Below are positions 36,005 to 45,103 of a DNA stretch of 64,000 bases, piece after piece. The stretch is from an uncultured Cellvibrionales bacterium. GTDB lineage: Bacteria > Pseudomonadota > Gammaproteobacteria > Pseudomonadales > Cellvibrionaceae. The notes beneath the pieces were generated by a model that saw only the letters and a program-made list of their open reading frames with translations, was not told the origin of the DNA and ran no database searches. The stretch lies in assembly GCA_913020115.1 (NCBI GenBank), contig CAJWBQ010000013.1, positions 1 to 64,000 of the forward strand. The letters are read 5' to 3'. The translations under genes were made by a program, and so were the position numbers. How positions within the stretch are numbered: the stretch's first letter is position 1; the number at the start of each line of letters is the position of its first letter.

Positions 36005-36706
36005 TTAAATTTTCCCTTTTAGGTATTTTTGCCGCTTCGTCTCAGGGTATTGCTCTATGGCGTACCGAAGCATGGTTCTGGGCATGGCTCGATAATACTG
36101 CGTCATAAAGATCTCAGTCCGTTTCATGTCTTTTTTCCCAGCTTCTCTCAACATCCATCCTACCGCTTTATGAATTAAGTCATGTTCATCACCTAGCAGC
36201 AGTTCAGCGATTTGAAAGACGTCTTGTAAATCGCCTTTTCTGACAAACCACCAGTTGGTGATCATGGAGATTCTTTTAGTCCATAGATCATCAGATTGGG
36301 CCCATTGGTATAAAATTGCCCGATCTCTATCGATTAGATGTTTACCGACGATATGTGGGCAGGTGACATCAACCAGATCCCAATTATTGATATATTTAAA
36401 ATGGCTGATATAAACCTGATAGAGTTTTTCTCTCTTGTCATCCTGACTGCACTTGGCATACTTATTCACTAGGATGATCAGCCCAAGCATGCGTTCTTCA
36501 TGGTATTTGGATTTAATTAGAGTTTTCGTATTTCCTAAAGAAAGTCCAATATTGTCTTTGGCCAACTGCCGAATCAGTGGCATTCTAATGCCAAGAAATA
36601 AGTCGCCGTAACCGTATTCACCTTTGGCAGTTTTGAAGAATTTTAGATTACTGATTGCTCTGCTTGAATCCTGCAGCTGCCTAAATGTTTTTTGTATTTC
36701 TATCAT
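36005..36706 (-). CDS. DNA alkylation repair protein, AlkD-like
   Basis: A 233-residue HEAT-repeat-like glycosylase family protein. INNWDLVDVTCPHIVGKHL contains the Trp and Asp expected in AlkD for handling 3-methyladenine and 7-methylguanine without base flipping; a later KAVGWMLREAGKKD segment is also diagnostic. The length equals the family's usual 220-240. It looks monocistronic. The ATG at 36706 has no clear RBS, which is odd but not unusual here. Confidence 0.9.
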   Translation of the reverse strand: MIEIQKTFRQLQDSSRAISNLKFFKTAKGEYGYGDLFLGIRMPLIRQLAKDNIGLSLGNTKTLIKSKYHEERMLGLIILVNKYAKCSQDDKREKLYQVYISHFKYINNWDLVDVTCPHIVGKHLIDRDRAILYQWAQSDDLWTKRISMITNWWFVRKGDLQDVFQIAELLLGDEHDLIHKAVGWMLREAGKKDMKRTEIFMTQYYRAMPRTMLRYAIEQYPETKRQKYLKGKI

Positions 36707-37026
36707 GGCCTGATATTGGTCCCGAGTTAAATCGCTTTGCTATTCAGTTTAAGACTTAAGTACAAGGGTAGAAATCTGACCCGATGAAGCAGCGCCTTTA
36801 AGTTTCCCAGCCAGACGATCCGGCTTACCGCAATAGACGATGAACGGCCCTTTCGGGCGACTTGCCACTCATGTCGACCATTTAGCCATTTTATTGGGTT
36901 AAAATATGCCACAATCAGCTGTCAAACTAGGCTTCAGTCAAAAAAGCACACCCGCACTATACTTCATACCTACTATGCACCACAATTAGCCGGAAAATGG
37001 CGATCCGCCCAAATGGAACAACGTTT

Positions 37027-37683
37027 ATGTCCTCGATCATTAAATACTTAGTGCCCTGGCTTTTTGTAGCTCAGCTTCACGCTAATGAGTTTCCAGTGAC
37101 CATAGGAAACACGGCGTATAACAATATGCCAGGGCTGGCAGAACGGATCGTTAAAGCCCTGCGAGAGCAGGGATTAGATGCTAAGTTAAAAGTCATGCCG
37201 GGCAATAGGGCGCTAAAGCTACTTCAACACGGTAGCTTCGCACTCGACATCATACGACACGCAGAAGTAGTTGAAAACTACTCGCAGCTGAGAAAGATAA
37301 ACCCCAAAGTCATAGACTTACAGTGGTCACGAATAACTTCCAGTGCGGCAAAAGAAAATTGCATTTTACCAGGAAAAGATCTAACGATTATCGGCGTTGA
37401 AGGCATACCCGCATTCGAGGGGGTCATTGTTCCGGAGTTTAAGAGTATTACATGGGCCCCTACAGAAGAGAGCGCATTTCGTATGATATCCGCACAACGC
37501 AGCAAGGTAACATACTGGATGAAGAACCGCTTAGACCGCGTTCATAAGGATTACCCCACCAGCCTGACTGTGTGCACGCAAAACGAAATCAACATTCCTT
37601 TGCACAGCTATCTACACAAACGCTATGAATGGGCGCTACCGAAGGTTGAGGCTGCCTACGCAAACTTATTTAGTAAGTTCTAG
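37027..37683 (+). CDS. Periplasmic substrate-binding-like protein (SBP family 3-like)
   Basis: About 218 residues from the ATG at 37027, which gives a clean signal peptide (SIIKYLVPWLFVAQLHA); a longer frame starts at 36997. The mature part begins EFPVTIGNTAYNNMPGLAERIVKALREQG, the pattern of extracellular solute-binding family 3 proteins. No permease or ATPase is next to it, so it may be an orphan sensor or uptake protein. Cysteines (ENCILPG and TVCTQNE) could form a disulfide. Confidence 0.6.
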   Translation: MSSIIKYLVPWLFVAQLHANEFPVTIGNTAYNNMPGLAERIVKALREQGLDAKLKVMPGNRALKLLQHGSFALDIIRHAEVVENYSQLRKINPKVIDLQWSRITSSAAKENCILPGKDLTIIGVEGIPAFEGVIVPEFKSITWAPTEESAFRMISAQRSKVTYWMKNRLDRVHKDYPTSLTVCTQNEINIPLHSYLHKRYEWALPKVEAAYANLFSKF

Positions 37684-37707
37684 GGCAAGATCTTTCAGAA
37701 ATCGTAT

Positions 37708-38298
37708 TTACGCCTCCACCACTTCTATTAAATTTTTGAGTGTTTGAAAAGGCAGCAAATGAATGTAGGCATTCGCCAGCCATGGTGGTATATTGCCGCC
37801 AGATTCGGCATGCATGACATAGGTAATCAAGGTAAATTCTTTGTCGGCCTGTAACAATATGTACCCCCTAGCATTGCCCATCCTTTGGATGCCATCTATG
37901 GGCGGAATGAAATTCGAACACCCATCTAGAACGAGCCTTGTCTCGCCATTGTTACTTTTAGTCGTAGATATTTTATATATCATATCTTCGTTTCGAAAGG
38001 GCCAAGGAAAGCTTGTCTCCATGTAGACATATTGTTCGTTTTGCCTTCTTTTTAGGAGCCGCACTGATTTTGAAAAAGCAAACCAATGCCGGTAGTGATC
38101 AATATCGTCAAGAACTTTCAGAACCTCCTCGGGGATAGACCGTACAAGCCCTACCGCTTTGAACGATTTATATTCGCTACCGGCTTCCTGCCTGGTGTAG
38201 ACGGAGACCTTAGGCCCACTCTTCACCAGTTGCCATATTTCTTGCCCTAATACTGGAGGGCTTAGTAAGACTGCAATCTGAAGCCAGAGAAACCTCAC
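37708..38298 (-). CDS. START-domain lipid-binding protein with signal peptide
   Basis: A 196-residue secreted protein. The signal peptide is about 1-18 (…SPPVLG). The rest resembles START-domain proteins: an EVLKVLDDIDHYRHWF helix, SFPWPFRNEDMIYKIS and DGIQRMGNARGYILLQ. Such domains bind lipids or other hydrophobic ligands in a cavity. It starts two bases after the stop of a membrane protein gene on the same strand, so the two are surely co-transcribed. The location is periplasmic or extracellular. Confidence 0.82.
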   Translation of the reverse strand: MRFLWLQIAVLLSPPVLGQEIWQLVKSGPKVSVYTRQEAGSEYKSFKAVGLVRSIPEEVLKVLDDIDHYRHWFAFSKSVRLLKRRQNEQYVYMETSFPWPFRNEDMIYKISTTKSNNGETRLVLDGCSNFIPPIDGIQRMGNARGYILLQADKEFTLITYVMHAESGGNIPPWLANAYIHLLPFQTLKNLIEVVEA

Positions 38299-38300
38299 CG

Positions 38301-38717
38301 CTACCCCTCCAGTTGCTCAGCATACATCGTAGCCCCTTTGTAGAGCTGAAAAAAATAATACGCAAACAGAGCTAAAAAGACCGCATCGCCAATAACAACA
38401 ACAAAAATTATAGGCCCCGCTATCCCGGCGAAGTAAAGTTGCAACAGGGTAACAATAAATCCGAGTTTTCCGATCCCGCCGGTCACTACAATGCCATAGT
38501 GTTTTTCCGGATTATAGGATACGAGTAGATAGCCGACAAAATAGGTCAGAGTGGTTCCCCACGCGCCTTTGTACACCGCAAACAGTAGTGGATCTGTTAG
38601 TTCTCGATTAAAAATCAATTCGAATGTAAACGAGGTATTAAAAAAACCAAATACTGCGCCAGCTAGATTCCAGAGCGAAGCAAACAGAAATAGCTTGGTA
38701 AACGGAGAAGATTTCAT
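38301..38717 (-). CDS. Small integral membrane protein of unknown function
   Basis: About 138 residues from the ATG at 38717 (a frame to 38777 adds 20). Four membrane helices are predicted at about 7-28, 45-66, 75-97 and 103-126. I do not recognise a named family. It overlaps the START-domain gene's start by two-base spacing and follows the Crp-type regulator by 86 bases, so these three may act together. The sequence has the basic loop expected of an inner-membrane protein. Confidence 0.65.
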   Translation of the reverse strand: MKSSPFTKLFLFASLWNLAGAVFGFFNTSFTFELIFNRELTDPLLFAVYKGAWGTTLTYFVGYLLVSYNPEKHYGIVVTGGIGKLGFIVTLLQLYFAGIAGPIIFVVVIGDAVFLALFAYYFFQLYKGATMYAEQLEG

Positions 38718-38803
38718 GATCTTGTGCCTATGGAGTAAATTGGCACACAGAATGGCGACTTTTACAGTCAAAGGCATTTACATATGTAAATATTTGAAGA
38801 AAT

Positions 38804-39373
38804 TTAGCTCAGTTTTTGTCGGATTCGACTGAGCTGAGTTGGGCTGATACCCAAATAAGAAGCAATATGATACTGAGGGATAGTATCTTCAAGCCCTGGA
38901 TGCTCATCCTTGAAAATTAGATAGCGATCTTTGGCCTCCAATAAAGCCATTTCAAGCTGCTTCTTCTCACCCCATACAAAAAATTGTTCTGCAATTTTTC
39001 TTCGCAATCGCTCTAACTCGAAATTAGTTTCAGACAAACGTTCAATAACATCAAACCTAAGTCGCCAAACCACACAATCACTTAATGCTTGCTGTGGCAG
39101 CCTGTTTTTTTCTCCACTAATAAGAGATGCATACGAACCAATAATCGCTGGAGCAGTAAAAAACGTTTTATTGTATTCTCTTCCTTGATTATTTATATAA
39201 AATGCCCTGACAGCACCCAGTTCAAGAAAGGCGATTTCGTTGGCATACTCGCCTTCGCGTATAAAATAGTCACCTTTTTTTAATTCGCCAGAAACAAAAG
39301 CGGGCTCTAATAGTGCCAACGTGTGCTCTGACAAAGGGCTGAATTGATTTAAAAAGGACACTAGATTTTTCAT
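38804..39373 (-). CDS. Crp/Fnr-family cyclic-nucleotide-binding regulator
   Basis: About 189 residues from the ATG at 39373 (an in-frame start at 39388 adds five). The cyclic-nucleotide-binding barrel is clear: LKKGDYFIREGEYANEIAFL, then LGAVRAFYINNQGREY. A short C-terminal helix-turn-helix (QYHIASYLGISPTQLSRIRQ) closes the protein. There are no Fnr-type cysteines. It is upstream of, and on the same strand as, the membrane protein/START pair, which it may regulate. The effector is unknown. Confidence 0.88.
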   Translation of the reverse strand: MKNLVSFLNQFSPLSEHTLALLEPAFVSGELKKGDYFIREGEYANEIAFLELGAVRAFYINNQGREYNKTFFTAPAIIGSYASLISGEKNRLPQQALSDCVVWRLRFDVIERLSETNFELERLRRKIAEQFFVWGEKKQLEMALLEAKDRYLIFKDEHPGLEDTIPQYHIASYLGISPTQLSRIRQKLS

Positions 39374-39723
39374 TATTACACCGAACACTGGGTTAAAACC
39401 GCGAATTTATACGATGTGCTGCCACCGTTTTCCCTCGATGATCCTCCCTAAGTAGAATCATGTTGACAATTCATGAGGATTATATCAACCACCGCGCTAA
39501 CAGTCAGCCGCTTTGGTTTTTTAGCCATTGCGGATTTGGCATTTCTCGCTTCTCGTGATTCTCAAAGCCAAGCCTCTTGTGCATCGATGAATTCACAGCC
39601 ACTAAGAAACCGCATGGATTGCGAAGATAACCCAGCAGCGGCATCCTGGCAATTGAAGCTTGTTGCCCACACTTGACAGCTTAGTATTTTATTATACTCT
39701 AGCAAGTCCTATTTTAGACAATT
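39374..39723. other. Intergenic region
   Basis: A 350-base gap between the divergent Crp-type gene and the CPBP protease gene. A 67-codon open frame at 39473-39676 exists but has no RBS and no recognisable product, so I do not call it. No hairpin or repeat stands out. Confidence 0.4.
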
Positions 39724-40458
39724 TTGGCGAGTCGTCTCTTGCATATAATAAATAGAATAAAATCACCAATATACAATCTAAATCAGCCATCACCCTATGT
39801 ATTTCTGCTCGATCTACTTCTCTATATTTCAGCAATGTTTTTAGTAAGGGAAATTTATTTCTCCGAAGTAGGGTTTATTACCAACGGCTTATTTTGGTCA
39901 TTCACTACTTTAGCTGTCGCAAGCTGGAGAATGCATGCGAGAGGTGTTTCCTGGAAAGACATCGGCATAGGAACACCGAAAAGTTACAAAACCGCATTTA
40001 TAGGAACTATTTTCATCCTAGGCTTCGCCGTTAGTTCTATTGTCTTGTTCCAGACCCTCAAAGATCAACTGGGCTTAGAAATTGCGTCTGACCATTCGAA
40101 CAAGAAAGCCGCTTCCAAGTTTGGTGATCTTCAGGGTAACTGGATATTATTTTTTTCCATCATTCCATTTATTTGGCTGCAGTCAATGCTTGAAGAAATT
40201 CTAGATCGAGGATTTCTAATAAACTGGATAGAAAGAGCCTTTTCCAATACTTTGTTTGCCACAATGCTCGCGGTGATAGCCCAAGCAATGATTTTCGGCT
40301 TTCGACATTCGAACGATTTTTCTGAGCGATCTATCACCGTCGGCCTTATTGGTCTAGCGATGGGCATTGGCTATGTTGTCTTTGGCAGAAATTTATGGCC
40401 TCTTATTTTCGCTCATTGCGTGCTTAATACCCTATCGATGCTGGATAGGGTGAGCTGA
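39724..40458 (+). CDS. CPBP-family intramembrane metalloprotease (Abi-like)
   Basis: A 244-residue membrane protein. The CPBP motifs are present: EEILDRGFL (the E-E-x3-R box), FGFRHSND (motif 2 with His) and IFAHCVLNTL (motif 3 with His). Helices about 28-45, 55-70, 87-108, 133-150, 175-192 and 200-225. Such enzymes cut substrates within the membrane or process peptides. The start at 39724 is a TTG; no ATG lies early in the frame, so the exact N-terminus is uncertain. It is an isolated gene. Confidence 0.82.
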   Translation: MASRLLHIINRIKSPIYNLNQPSPYVFLLDLLLYISAMFLVREIYFSEVGFITNGLFWSFTTLAVASWRMHARGVSWKDIGIGTPKSYKTAFIGTIFILGFAVSSIVLFQTLKDQLGLEIASDHSNKKAASKFGDLQGNWILFFSIIPFIWLQSMLEEILDRGFLINWIERAFSNTLFATMLAVIAQAMIFGFRHSNDFSERSITVGLIGLAMGIGYVVFGRNLWPLIFAHCVLNTLSMLDRVS

Positions 40459-40476
40459 GCCAAGTTAATATCGCCA

Positions 40477-41142
40477 TCATTCGGAAGCGAGTTGGGCCTC
40501 AGGTATTCTCCCAATAGCTTCGGAGCTCGCTGGCGCCGTTGCTGCCCAATAGGGCGTTTGACGGATGCGATCAAAATAGCTGTTGAGGTGCGGGAAAACC
40601 GTCCAATCAAATGGAATCATTTCCTTAAAGAACTCTACATGAATCAGTGAATAATCAGCAATCGTTAGTGCCTCCCCCACTACATAGGACCTTCCTCGCA
40701 TATGTTCATTGAGAACAGAGGCAAATCTACCTAACTGTTCTTTCGCCCAGTTTATAACAGCATCGTTTCCTTGCAGGTTCATAAAATTGGGTTTAGCGAC
40801 TGACTCAAAGGCTAAGGTTCCGAAAGCCTGATTAAAATGGGCCAGTTCCCAAGATTGCCATCGAACAATGTCAGCCCTCTGCGCCAAATCTCGGGGAAAT
40901 AGACTTTCGTTCTCGGATTTGTCGGCAAGGTATTGATTGATCGCGTTTGACTCCCACAACTTTAACTCCCCATCAATCAATGTCGGCACCATTGTATTTG
41001 GGTTTAAAGCTTTATAGGTCGGTTTCTGGGTGTCACCTGCATAAAGGTCGAGGTACTCAATATCCACATCAATACCGGTATGCTGGGCAACGGCCAGTAC
41101 TTTGCGAGAATTGGGGGAACCCACAATGGCGTATAATTTCAT
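40477..41142 (-). CDS. Glutathione S-transferase
   Basis: A 221-residue cytosolic GST. The N-terminal thioredoxin-like domain (about 1-80) has GSPNSRKVLAVAQHTG and ESNAINQYLA for glutathione binding; the C-terminal helical domain follows. RBS GGAGAAA precedes the ATG. It is convergent with the CPBP gene, 18 bases between stops. Substrate unknown; it fits the detoxification theme of the region. Confidence 0.92.
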   Translation of the reverse strand: MKLYAIVGSPNSRKVLAVAQHTGIDVDIEYLDLYAGDTQKPTYKALNPNTMVPTLIDGELKLWESNAINQYLADKSENESLFPRDLAQRADIVRWQSWELAHFNQAFGTLAFESVAKPNFMNLQGNDAVINWAKEQLGRFASVLNEHMRGRSYVVGEALTIADYSLIHVEFFKEMIPFDWTVFPHLNSYFDRIRQTPYWAATAPASSEAIGRIPEAQLASE

Positions 41143-41321
41143 TTTTTCTCCTTTTTTAGAAATTTACTTAGCGGCGCCTGATACTCCACTCCTGATAATT
41201 TCAAGGGGTAACTAACTCCGCAGTTCACTTGTAAATAAGAAGTTAAATCCTAGTCATTTAGCTTCATATTTGCAAGTGTTTTTATGAAAGCTCAGGCTCT
41301 TGCCATCGGAAGCGGTTTTAG

Positions 41322-41612
41322 TTACACATCAATTAAGAAGTTTAATTCAGGTGCCGACTTAGTTGGGATGAACTCAATTATTTCGAATTCGGCTAGCCGC
41401 TCGCGATAAAATGGGTCACTCTTCAAAATCGATTCTAGCTCCTGTTTAGACCCTAGCGCTGACAGAATAATGCCGCCTGTTCTTGGTTCTTTCCGACCTG
41501 ATACTATAAAGTTACCGTGTGAGTATTGTTCATTAAGGTACACAATATGTTCTTCTACAAATTTATCAATTTCTTCAAGACTCGATATATAATTTAGCGA
41601 AACTATAAACAT
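41322..41612 (-). CDS. YciI-like protein
   Basis: About 96 residues from the ATG at 41612, which has AAGGAATGAA just upstream; a longer frame to 41705 lacks this. MFIVSLNYISSLEEIDKFVEEHIVYL and FIVSGRKEPRTGGIIL are the pattern of YciI-like proteins, small ferredoxin-like-fold dimers with His/Asp pairs that may be catalytic. It is next to a Nudix hydrolase on the same strand, with 120 bases between. Function unknown. Confidence 0.85.
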   Translation of the reverse strand: MFIVSLNYISSLEEIDKFVEEHIVYLNEQYSHGNFIVSGRKEPRTGGIILSALGSKQELESILKSDPFYRERLAEFEIIEFIPTKSAPELNFLIDV

Positions 41613-41732
41613 TTCATTCCTTTCGAGGTATAGGGGATAATAGTAATCTAACTTACCTAACAGCTTATTCATAACTGTCGCGCGCTGCAGAGAATAGCAA
41701 CGCATTTATATTCCATATTTTAAACGGCTCCA

Positions 41733-42203
41733 CTATTCCTTGTTAAGCATCTCCAATAAAGCTATATCAAGTTCACTGATGTGCCCTTCTATTTGAGATC
41801 TATCTCCATAAATAATTAAGTCACTTGTTTCCGGGCTCGGTATAAACTTTTGAGCGTCACTATATTTCGCCAAATATACAGCAGCGTACTCATCCCGCCC
41901 TCTACTGGCCGTATAAAACTTCATAATCCCGAAAAATCGAGTTTCAGAAACAAGATGTCCCGTCTCTTCCTGCATTTCTCGCACGGCAGCTTCTTCAGGC
42001 GATTCACCTTCATCAATGAAACCTCCGGGAAGCTCCCAATGCCTCTTGAACCGGTTGTAGACAAGTACGCACCCATCTTCAGCTTGGGATATCATAAGGC
42101 TGACCGTTAGGGGCAGGTACTGACTCGTGAGATCACGGATTTTTGTCGCTGGGATAAGCTCTTTAAATATATTTCCACTTCTATCGGTGATCATGTCGGC
42201 CAT
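41733..42203 (-). CDS. Nudix hydrolase
   Basis: A 156-residue pyrophosphohydrolase. The Nudix box G-x5-E-x7-REUxEExGU is intact, running from GFIDEGESPEEAAVREMQ into EETG (about residues 63-86). An N-terminal region and a C-terminal helix complete the fold. These enzymes clean up nucleoside diphosphate derivatives; the exact substrate is not visible. It lies upstream of the YciI-like gene in the same direction. Confidence 0.92.
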   Translation of the reverse strand: MADMITDRSGNIFKELIPATKIRDLTSQYLPLTVSLMISQAEDGCVLVYNRFKRHWELPGGFIDEGESPEEAAVREMQEETGHLVSETRFFGIMKFYTASRGRDEYAAVYLAKYSDAQKFIPSPETSDLIIYGDRSQIEGHISELDIALLEMLNKE

Positions 42204-42410
42204 TAATTATAAGCTCCCCGGCTTTGCAGTGAGACGTAAAGCGCCACGCCCTATTAAACGACAATAATACAGTTTTTACACTGACCCTAAATTTCCTGAG
42301 CTCTGGTTATTGTTGTTGCATTTGAAATAATCATTTCTACTTACGGCCATTTATCAAACAAACAAGATCCCCTAAGATAACTCCATCAACTACACAAAAA
42401 GGGGCTCATT

Positions 42411-43097
42411 ATGCAAATACTATCCAGAGATTCACTAGCACTAGGCGGTTTTGCCGGGATTCAGGAAACGCGCCTTGTGACCGATAGCCGAGTGTTCGGT
42501 GAACGTAAACAGCCGCAAACTTCAGAAGGCCTAGGCAGCTTCGTCTACCTTGCTGACGCTCAATATCAGCCCAATGGCGAATCTGGTATGCACCCACACA
42601 GCGAAATAGATGTGATATCGATCATTATCGATGGGCGTGTCAGTCATGAAGGTTCAATGGAGCACGGCAAGGATCTTGTGGCAGGAGATGTTCAAGTACA
42701 GCGAGCGGGTGGCGAAGGTTTTAGCCACAACGAAATAAACCCAGACGACAGCAAGAATAGAATGCTTCAGGTATGGGCATTACCAGAAGTAAAAGGACAA
42801 TCCGCATCCTACAAATTTTACCAACCAAGATTAGACGGCGTCACCCGCATTTATGGCGGCAATAATTCTCAAACAGACACCTTTGATAGCCAAACTGTCA
42901 TTGAAATAGCCCACTTAAAGACTGGAGATAGGCTGCCCTTAGCTGGAGAACAATTAAACTATATCATTAGCGGAGCAGCGGAATTCAACGAAGATAGTGA
43001 GCTGCACAATGCTCAAGAGGGTGATCTAATTCGCAGCACGGACGTTAAGATATTCGCGACCAAAAACTTGCACATGCTCATCATTCGCCAGCAATAA
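42411..43097 (+). CDS. Pirin-family bicupin protein
   Basis: A 228-residue protein. Pirin metal ligands are recognisable as His61-x-His63 (MHPHSE) and His106-x-Glu108 (SHNE), with the fold built of two cupin barrels. Some pirins act as quercetin dioxygenases, others as redox sensors. RBS AAGGGG precedes the ATG. A small two-helix membrane protein follows 28 bases later and looks co-transcribed. The neighbourhood of azoreductases and LysR genes fits a redox-stress role. Confidence 0.9.
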   Translation: MQILSRDSLALGGFAGIQETRLVTDSRVFGERKQPQTSEGLGSFVYLADAQYQPNGESGMHPHSEIDVISIIIDGRVSHEGSMEHGKDLVAGDVQVQRAGGEGFSHNEINPDDSKNRMLQVWALPEVKGQSASYKFYQPRLDGVTRIYGGNNSQTDTFDSQTVIEIAHLKTGDRLPLAGEQLNYIISGAAEFNEDSELHNAQEGDLIRSTDVKIFATKNLHMLIIRQQ

Positions 43098-43125
43098 TCC
43101 CCACTAACTTAATAAGGGCATACGC

Positions 43126-43341
43126 ATGAAAATTAATCAACAGACTAATAAGCACATCATAGCTTTGATCACCTTTTTCGCGCTAGTGCCTTTGGTGTAC
43201 TTTATACCGGAGTTTGTCGGACAATTTTTGCCCACAATCAAGTGGCTAAACGTAGTAGTTGTGGTCGGTATAATTGTGCCGATCATCTCCTATGTACTTG
43301 TACCTCTTGTCCACTTGGTTTTACGCCAAAATGGTTCATGA
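43126..43341 (+). CDS. Small two-helix membrane protein
   Basis: A 71-residue protein with two hydrophobic helices (about 10-30 and 40-65). The second ends SYVLVPLVHLVL, similar in feel to the membrane tail of larger ABM-domain proteins (COG3224); that resemblance is weak. RBS AAGGGC lies before the ATG. It follows the pirin gene by 28 bases and ends 21 bases before the stop of the convergent LysR gene. Confidence 0.62.
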   Translation: MKINQQTNKHIIALITFFALVPLVYFIPEFVGQFLPTIKWLNVVVVVGIIVPIISYVLVPLVHLVLRQNGS

Positions 43342-43362
43342 CGGTAAAATAACGAATTGTAT

Positions 43363-44268
43363 TCAATTGGCGAGTCGCCGCGTAAATACTGATGCAATAA
43401 AGTCCATAAAAGCTTTTACCTTGGGTATCTTGAGCCTGTGTTTAGGGTATAGGGCAAACACATCCACATTGGGCATGCCCCACGTCGGCAATACTTGGAC
43501 TAATTTACCACTGGCCATTTCTTGCTCGCACATATAATCAGGAATGATCGCTACACCCAGCCCCTCTATCGCCATTTGCTTCAGAATTAAAAAATCATCG
43601 ACAAGCAGTTTGGGGCTTACTGCGATTTCTTCCTGCTTGTCTCCAGATTGCAACGAAAATCGCCCCCCGCTATGGACGCTGCTCATTAATAAGAAATCAC
43701 ATTGAGTCAGTTTCTTAATCGATTTGATACTACCCTGCTGTGATAAATAATCCGGGCTGACATAAATTTTTCGAGAAATACTACCTAAACGCTTGGCAAT
43801 CAAGCGGGAATCTTCCAGTTTGCCAATTCGAATTAACAGGTCAAATCCCTCTTCGATTAAATCAACCCGACGGTTTATAAGATTCAGCTGTAAATTGATA
43901 TCGGGGTGCTGCTGCATGAACTGCCCCAATACAGGCTTAAGAATGTCATGGCCCATACCAACCGAAGCACCTATACGCAGCTGCCCTTCTAGTTTGTCCA
44001 GTATTTGCGCAATAGAAGCTTCAGCTAAATCTACTTCCTGGTGAATACGTCGACAGTGCGCAAGATAGCGCTTGCCCGTCTCAGTGATGTGCTGTGAACG
44101 GGTTGTACGCTCCAATAAGGTCACGCCTAACTGCGCCTCCAAACGAGAAATTTTACGGCTTAAATTAGCTTTAGGAATATTTAAGCGATCTGCCGCTAAG
44201 GTAAAACTGCCTGCGTCGATGACAGCCATAAACAGCATCATATCATTCAGATCTTTTGCATTTGCCAT
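43363..44268 (-). CDS. LysR-family regulator of azoreductase module 1
   Basis: A 301-residue LysR protein, with winged helix FMAVIDAGSFTLAADRLNI and ANLSRKISRLEAQLGVTLL. It is divergent from an azoreductase gene with 140 bases between, so it probably activates that gene in response to quinones or similar compounds. A direct repeat TATATC-GGCG-TATATC lies in the gap at 44317-44332. It is one of two LysR-azoreductase pairs in tandem. Confidence 0.92.
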   Translation of the reverse strand: MANAKDLNDMMLFMAVIDAGSFTLAADRLNIPKANLSRKISRLEAQLGVTLLERTTRSQHITETGKRYLAHCRRIHQEVDLAEASIAQILDKLEGQLRIGASVGMGHDILKPVLGQFMQQHPDINLQLNLINRRVDLIEEGFDLLIRIGKLEDSRLIAKRLGSISRKIYVSPDYLSQQGSIKSIKKLTQCDFLLMSSVHSGGRFSLQSGDKQEEIAVSPKLLVDDFLILKQMAIEGLGVAIIPDYMCEQEMASGKLVQVLPTWGMPNVDVFALYPKHRLKIPKVKAFMDFIASVFTRRLAN

Positions 44269-44408
44269 AACGGAAACCGATATTTTGTTGTTGTAAATGA
44301 AAAACTGATTTTAATATATCGGCGTATATCAAACAATCACTTTCCCTTAAGCTAGCGCCACCTGCTACCCAAAGTGCTTCACGCACGAAATTTATAGAGG
44401 ACAACAAT

Positions 44409-45017
44409 ATGGCTAAGGCCTTGGTAATTAAGAGTTCAATTTTTTCCGGTCAAGGAGAATCCACGAAATTGGTTAATCACAGCATTGCGGCGTTGAAGCA
44501 GCAATTCGGTGATATCGAGATTATAGAGCGGGATTTTTCCAGGGCCCCAATTGAGCATTTAAACGGCGATACAATGGCTGCTTTTATGTCGGAAGATGTC
44601 GCTAGCTTGTCTTTTGAGCAGCAGCAGGCATTGACGCTGTCAAACGAATTAATTGGCGAACTGAAGTCAGTGGACTACCTGATTCTGGGCGTGCCTATGT
44701 ATAACTTTGGTATTCCTTCAACACTTAAATCCTGGATCGATTATGTAGCAAGAGTAGGCGTAAGCTTCCAATATTCTGAGAATGGCCCCGAGGGTTTAAT
44801 CAAAAATATTAAGAAGGTTGTTGTGGCCGCCGCTCGCGGTGGTGTTTATCAAGGTACGCCTAAGGATACGCAAACCAATTACTTAATTGACGCCCTTGGC
44901 TTCATTGGTCTAGATAACATTGAGTTTGTGTATGCCGAAGCACTCAACATGGGCGAGAAAGATACTGCAATGGGCAAGGCGCAGCAAAAAATAACGCAGA
45001 TCGTTGAAGTTTTCTAA
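44409..45017 (+). CDS. azoR: FMN-dependent NADH-azoreductase, AzoR type (module 1)
   Basis: A 202-residue flavodoxin-like reductase. The N-terminal IKSSIFSGQGESTKLVNH, GVPMYNFGIPSTLKSWIDY and ENGPEGLIKN segments match AzoR, which binds FMN at the dimer interface and reduces quinones and azo dyes with NADH. Probable RBS AGAGGACAAC lies before the ATG. The closest relative in the window is the gene at 46176-46799, which is clearly diverged, so this is not a recent duplicate. Confidence 0.93.
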   Translation: MAKALVIKSSIFSGQGESTKLVNHSIAALKQQFGDIEIIERDFSRAPIEHLNGDTMAAFMSEDVASLSFEQQQALTLSNELIGELKSVDYLILGVPMYNFGIPSTLKSWIDYVARVGVSFQYSENGPEGLIKNIKKVVVAAARGGVYQGTPKDTQTNYLIDALGFIGLDNIEFVYAEALNMGEKDTAMGKAQQKITQIVEVF

Positions 45018-45103
45018 GTGATTTTTAGTCACATAAAATATTGTTGAACACTATGGCTCTAACCCACAGCTTTGGGAGAGCCTGTGGCTTATTGCAGCCA
45101 AAT

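Noticed and set aside
39473..39676. 67-codon plus-strand frame in the Crp/CPBP gap
   Set aside because: No ribosome binding site and no recognisable domain; composition looks random.
39724..40458. CPBP protease as an abortive-infection defence gene
   Set aside because: CPBP proteins are mostly unrelated to defence, and no other defence genes or mobile-element signs are nearby.
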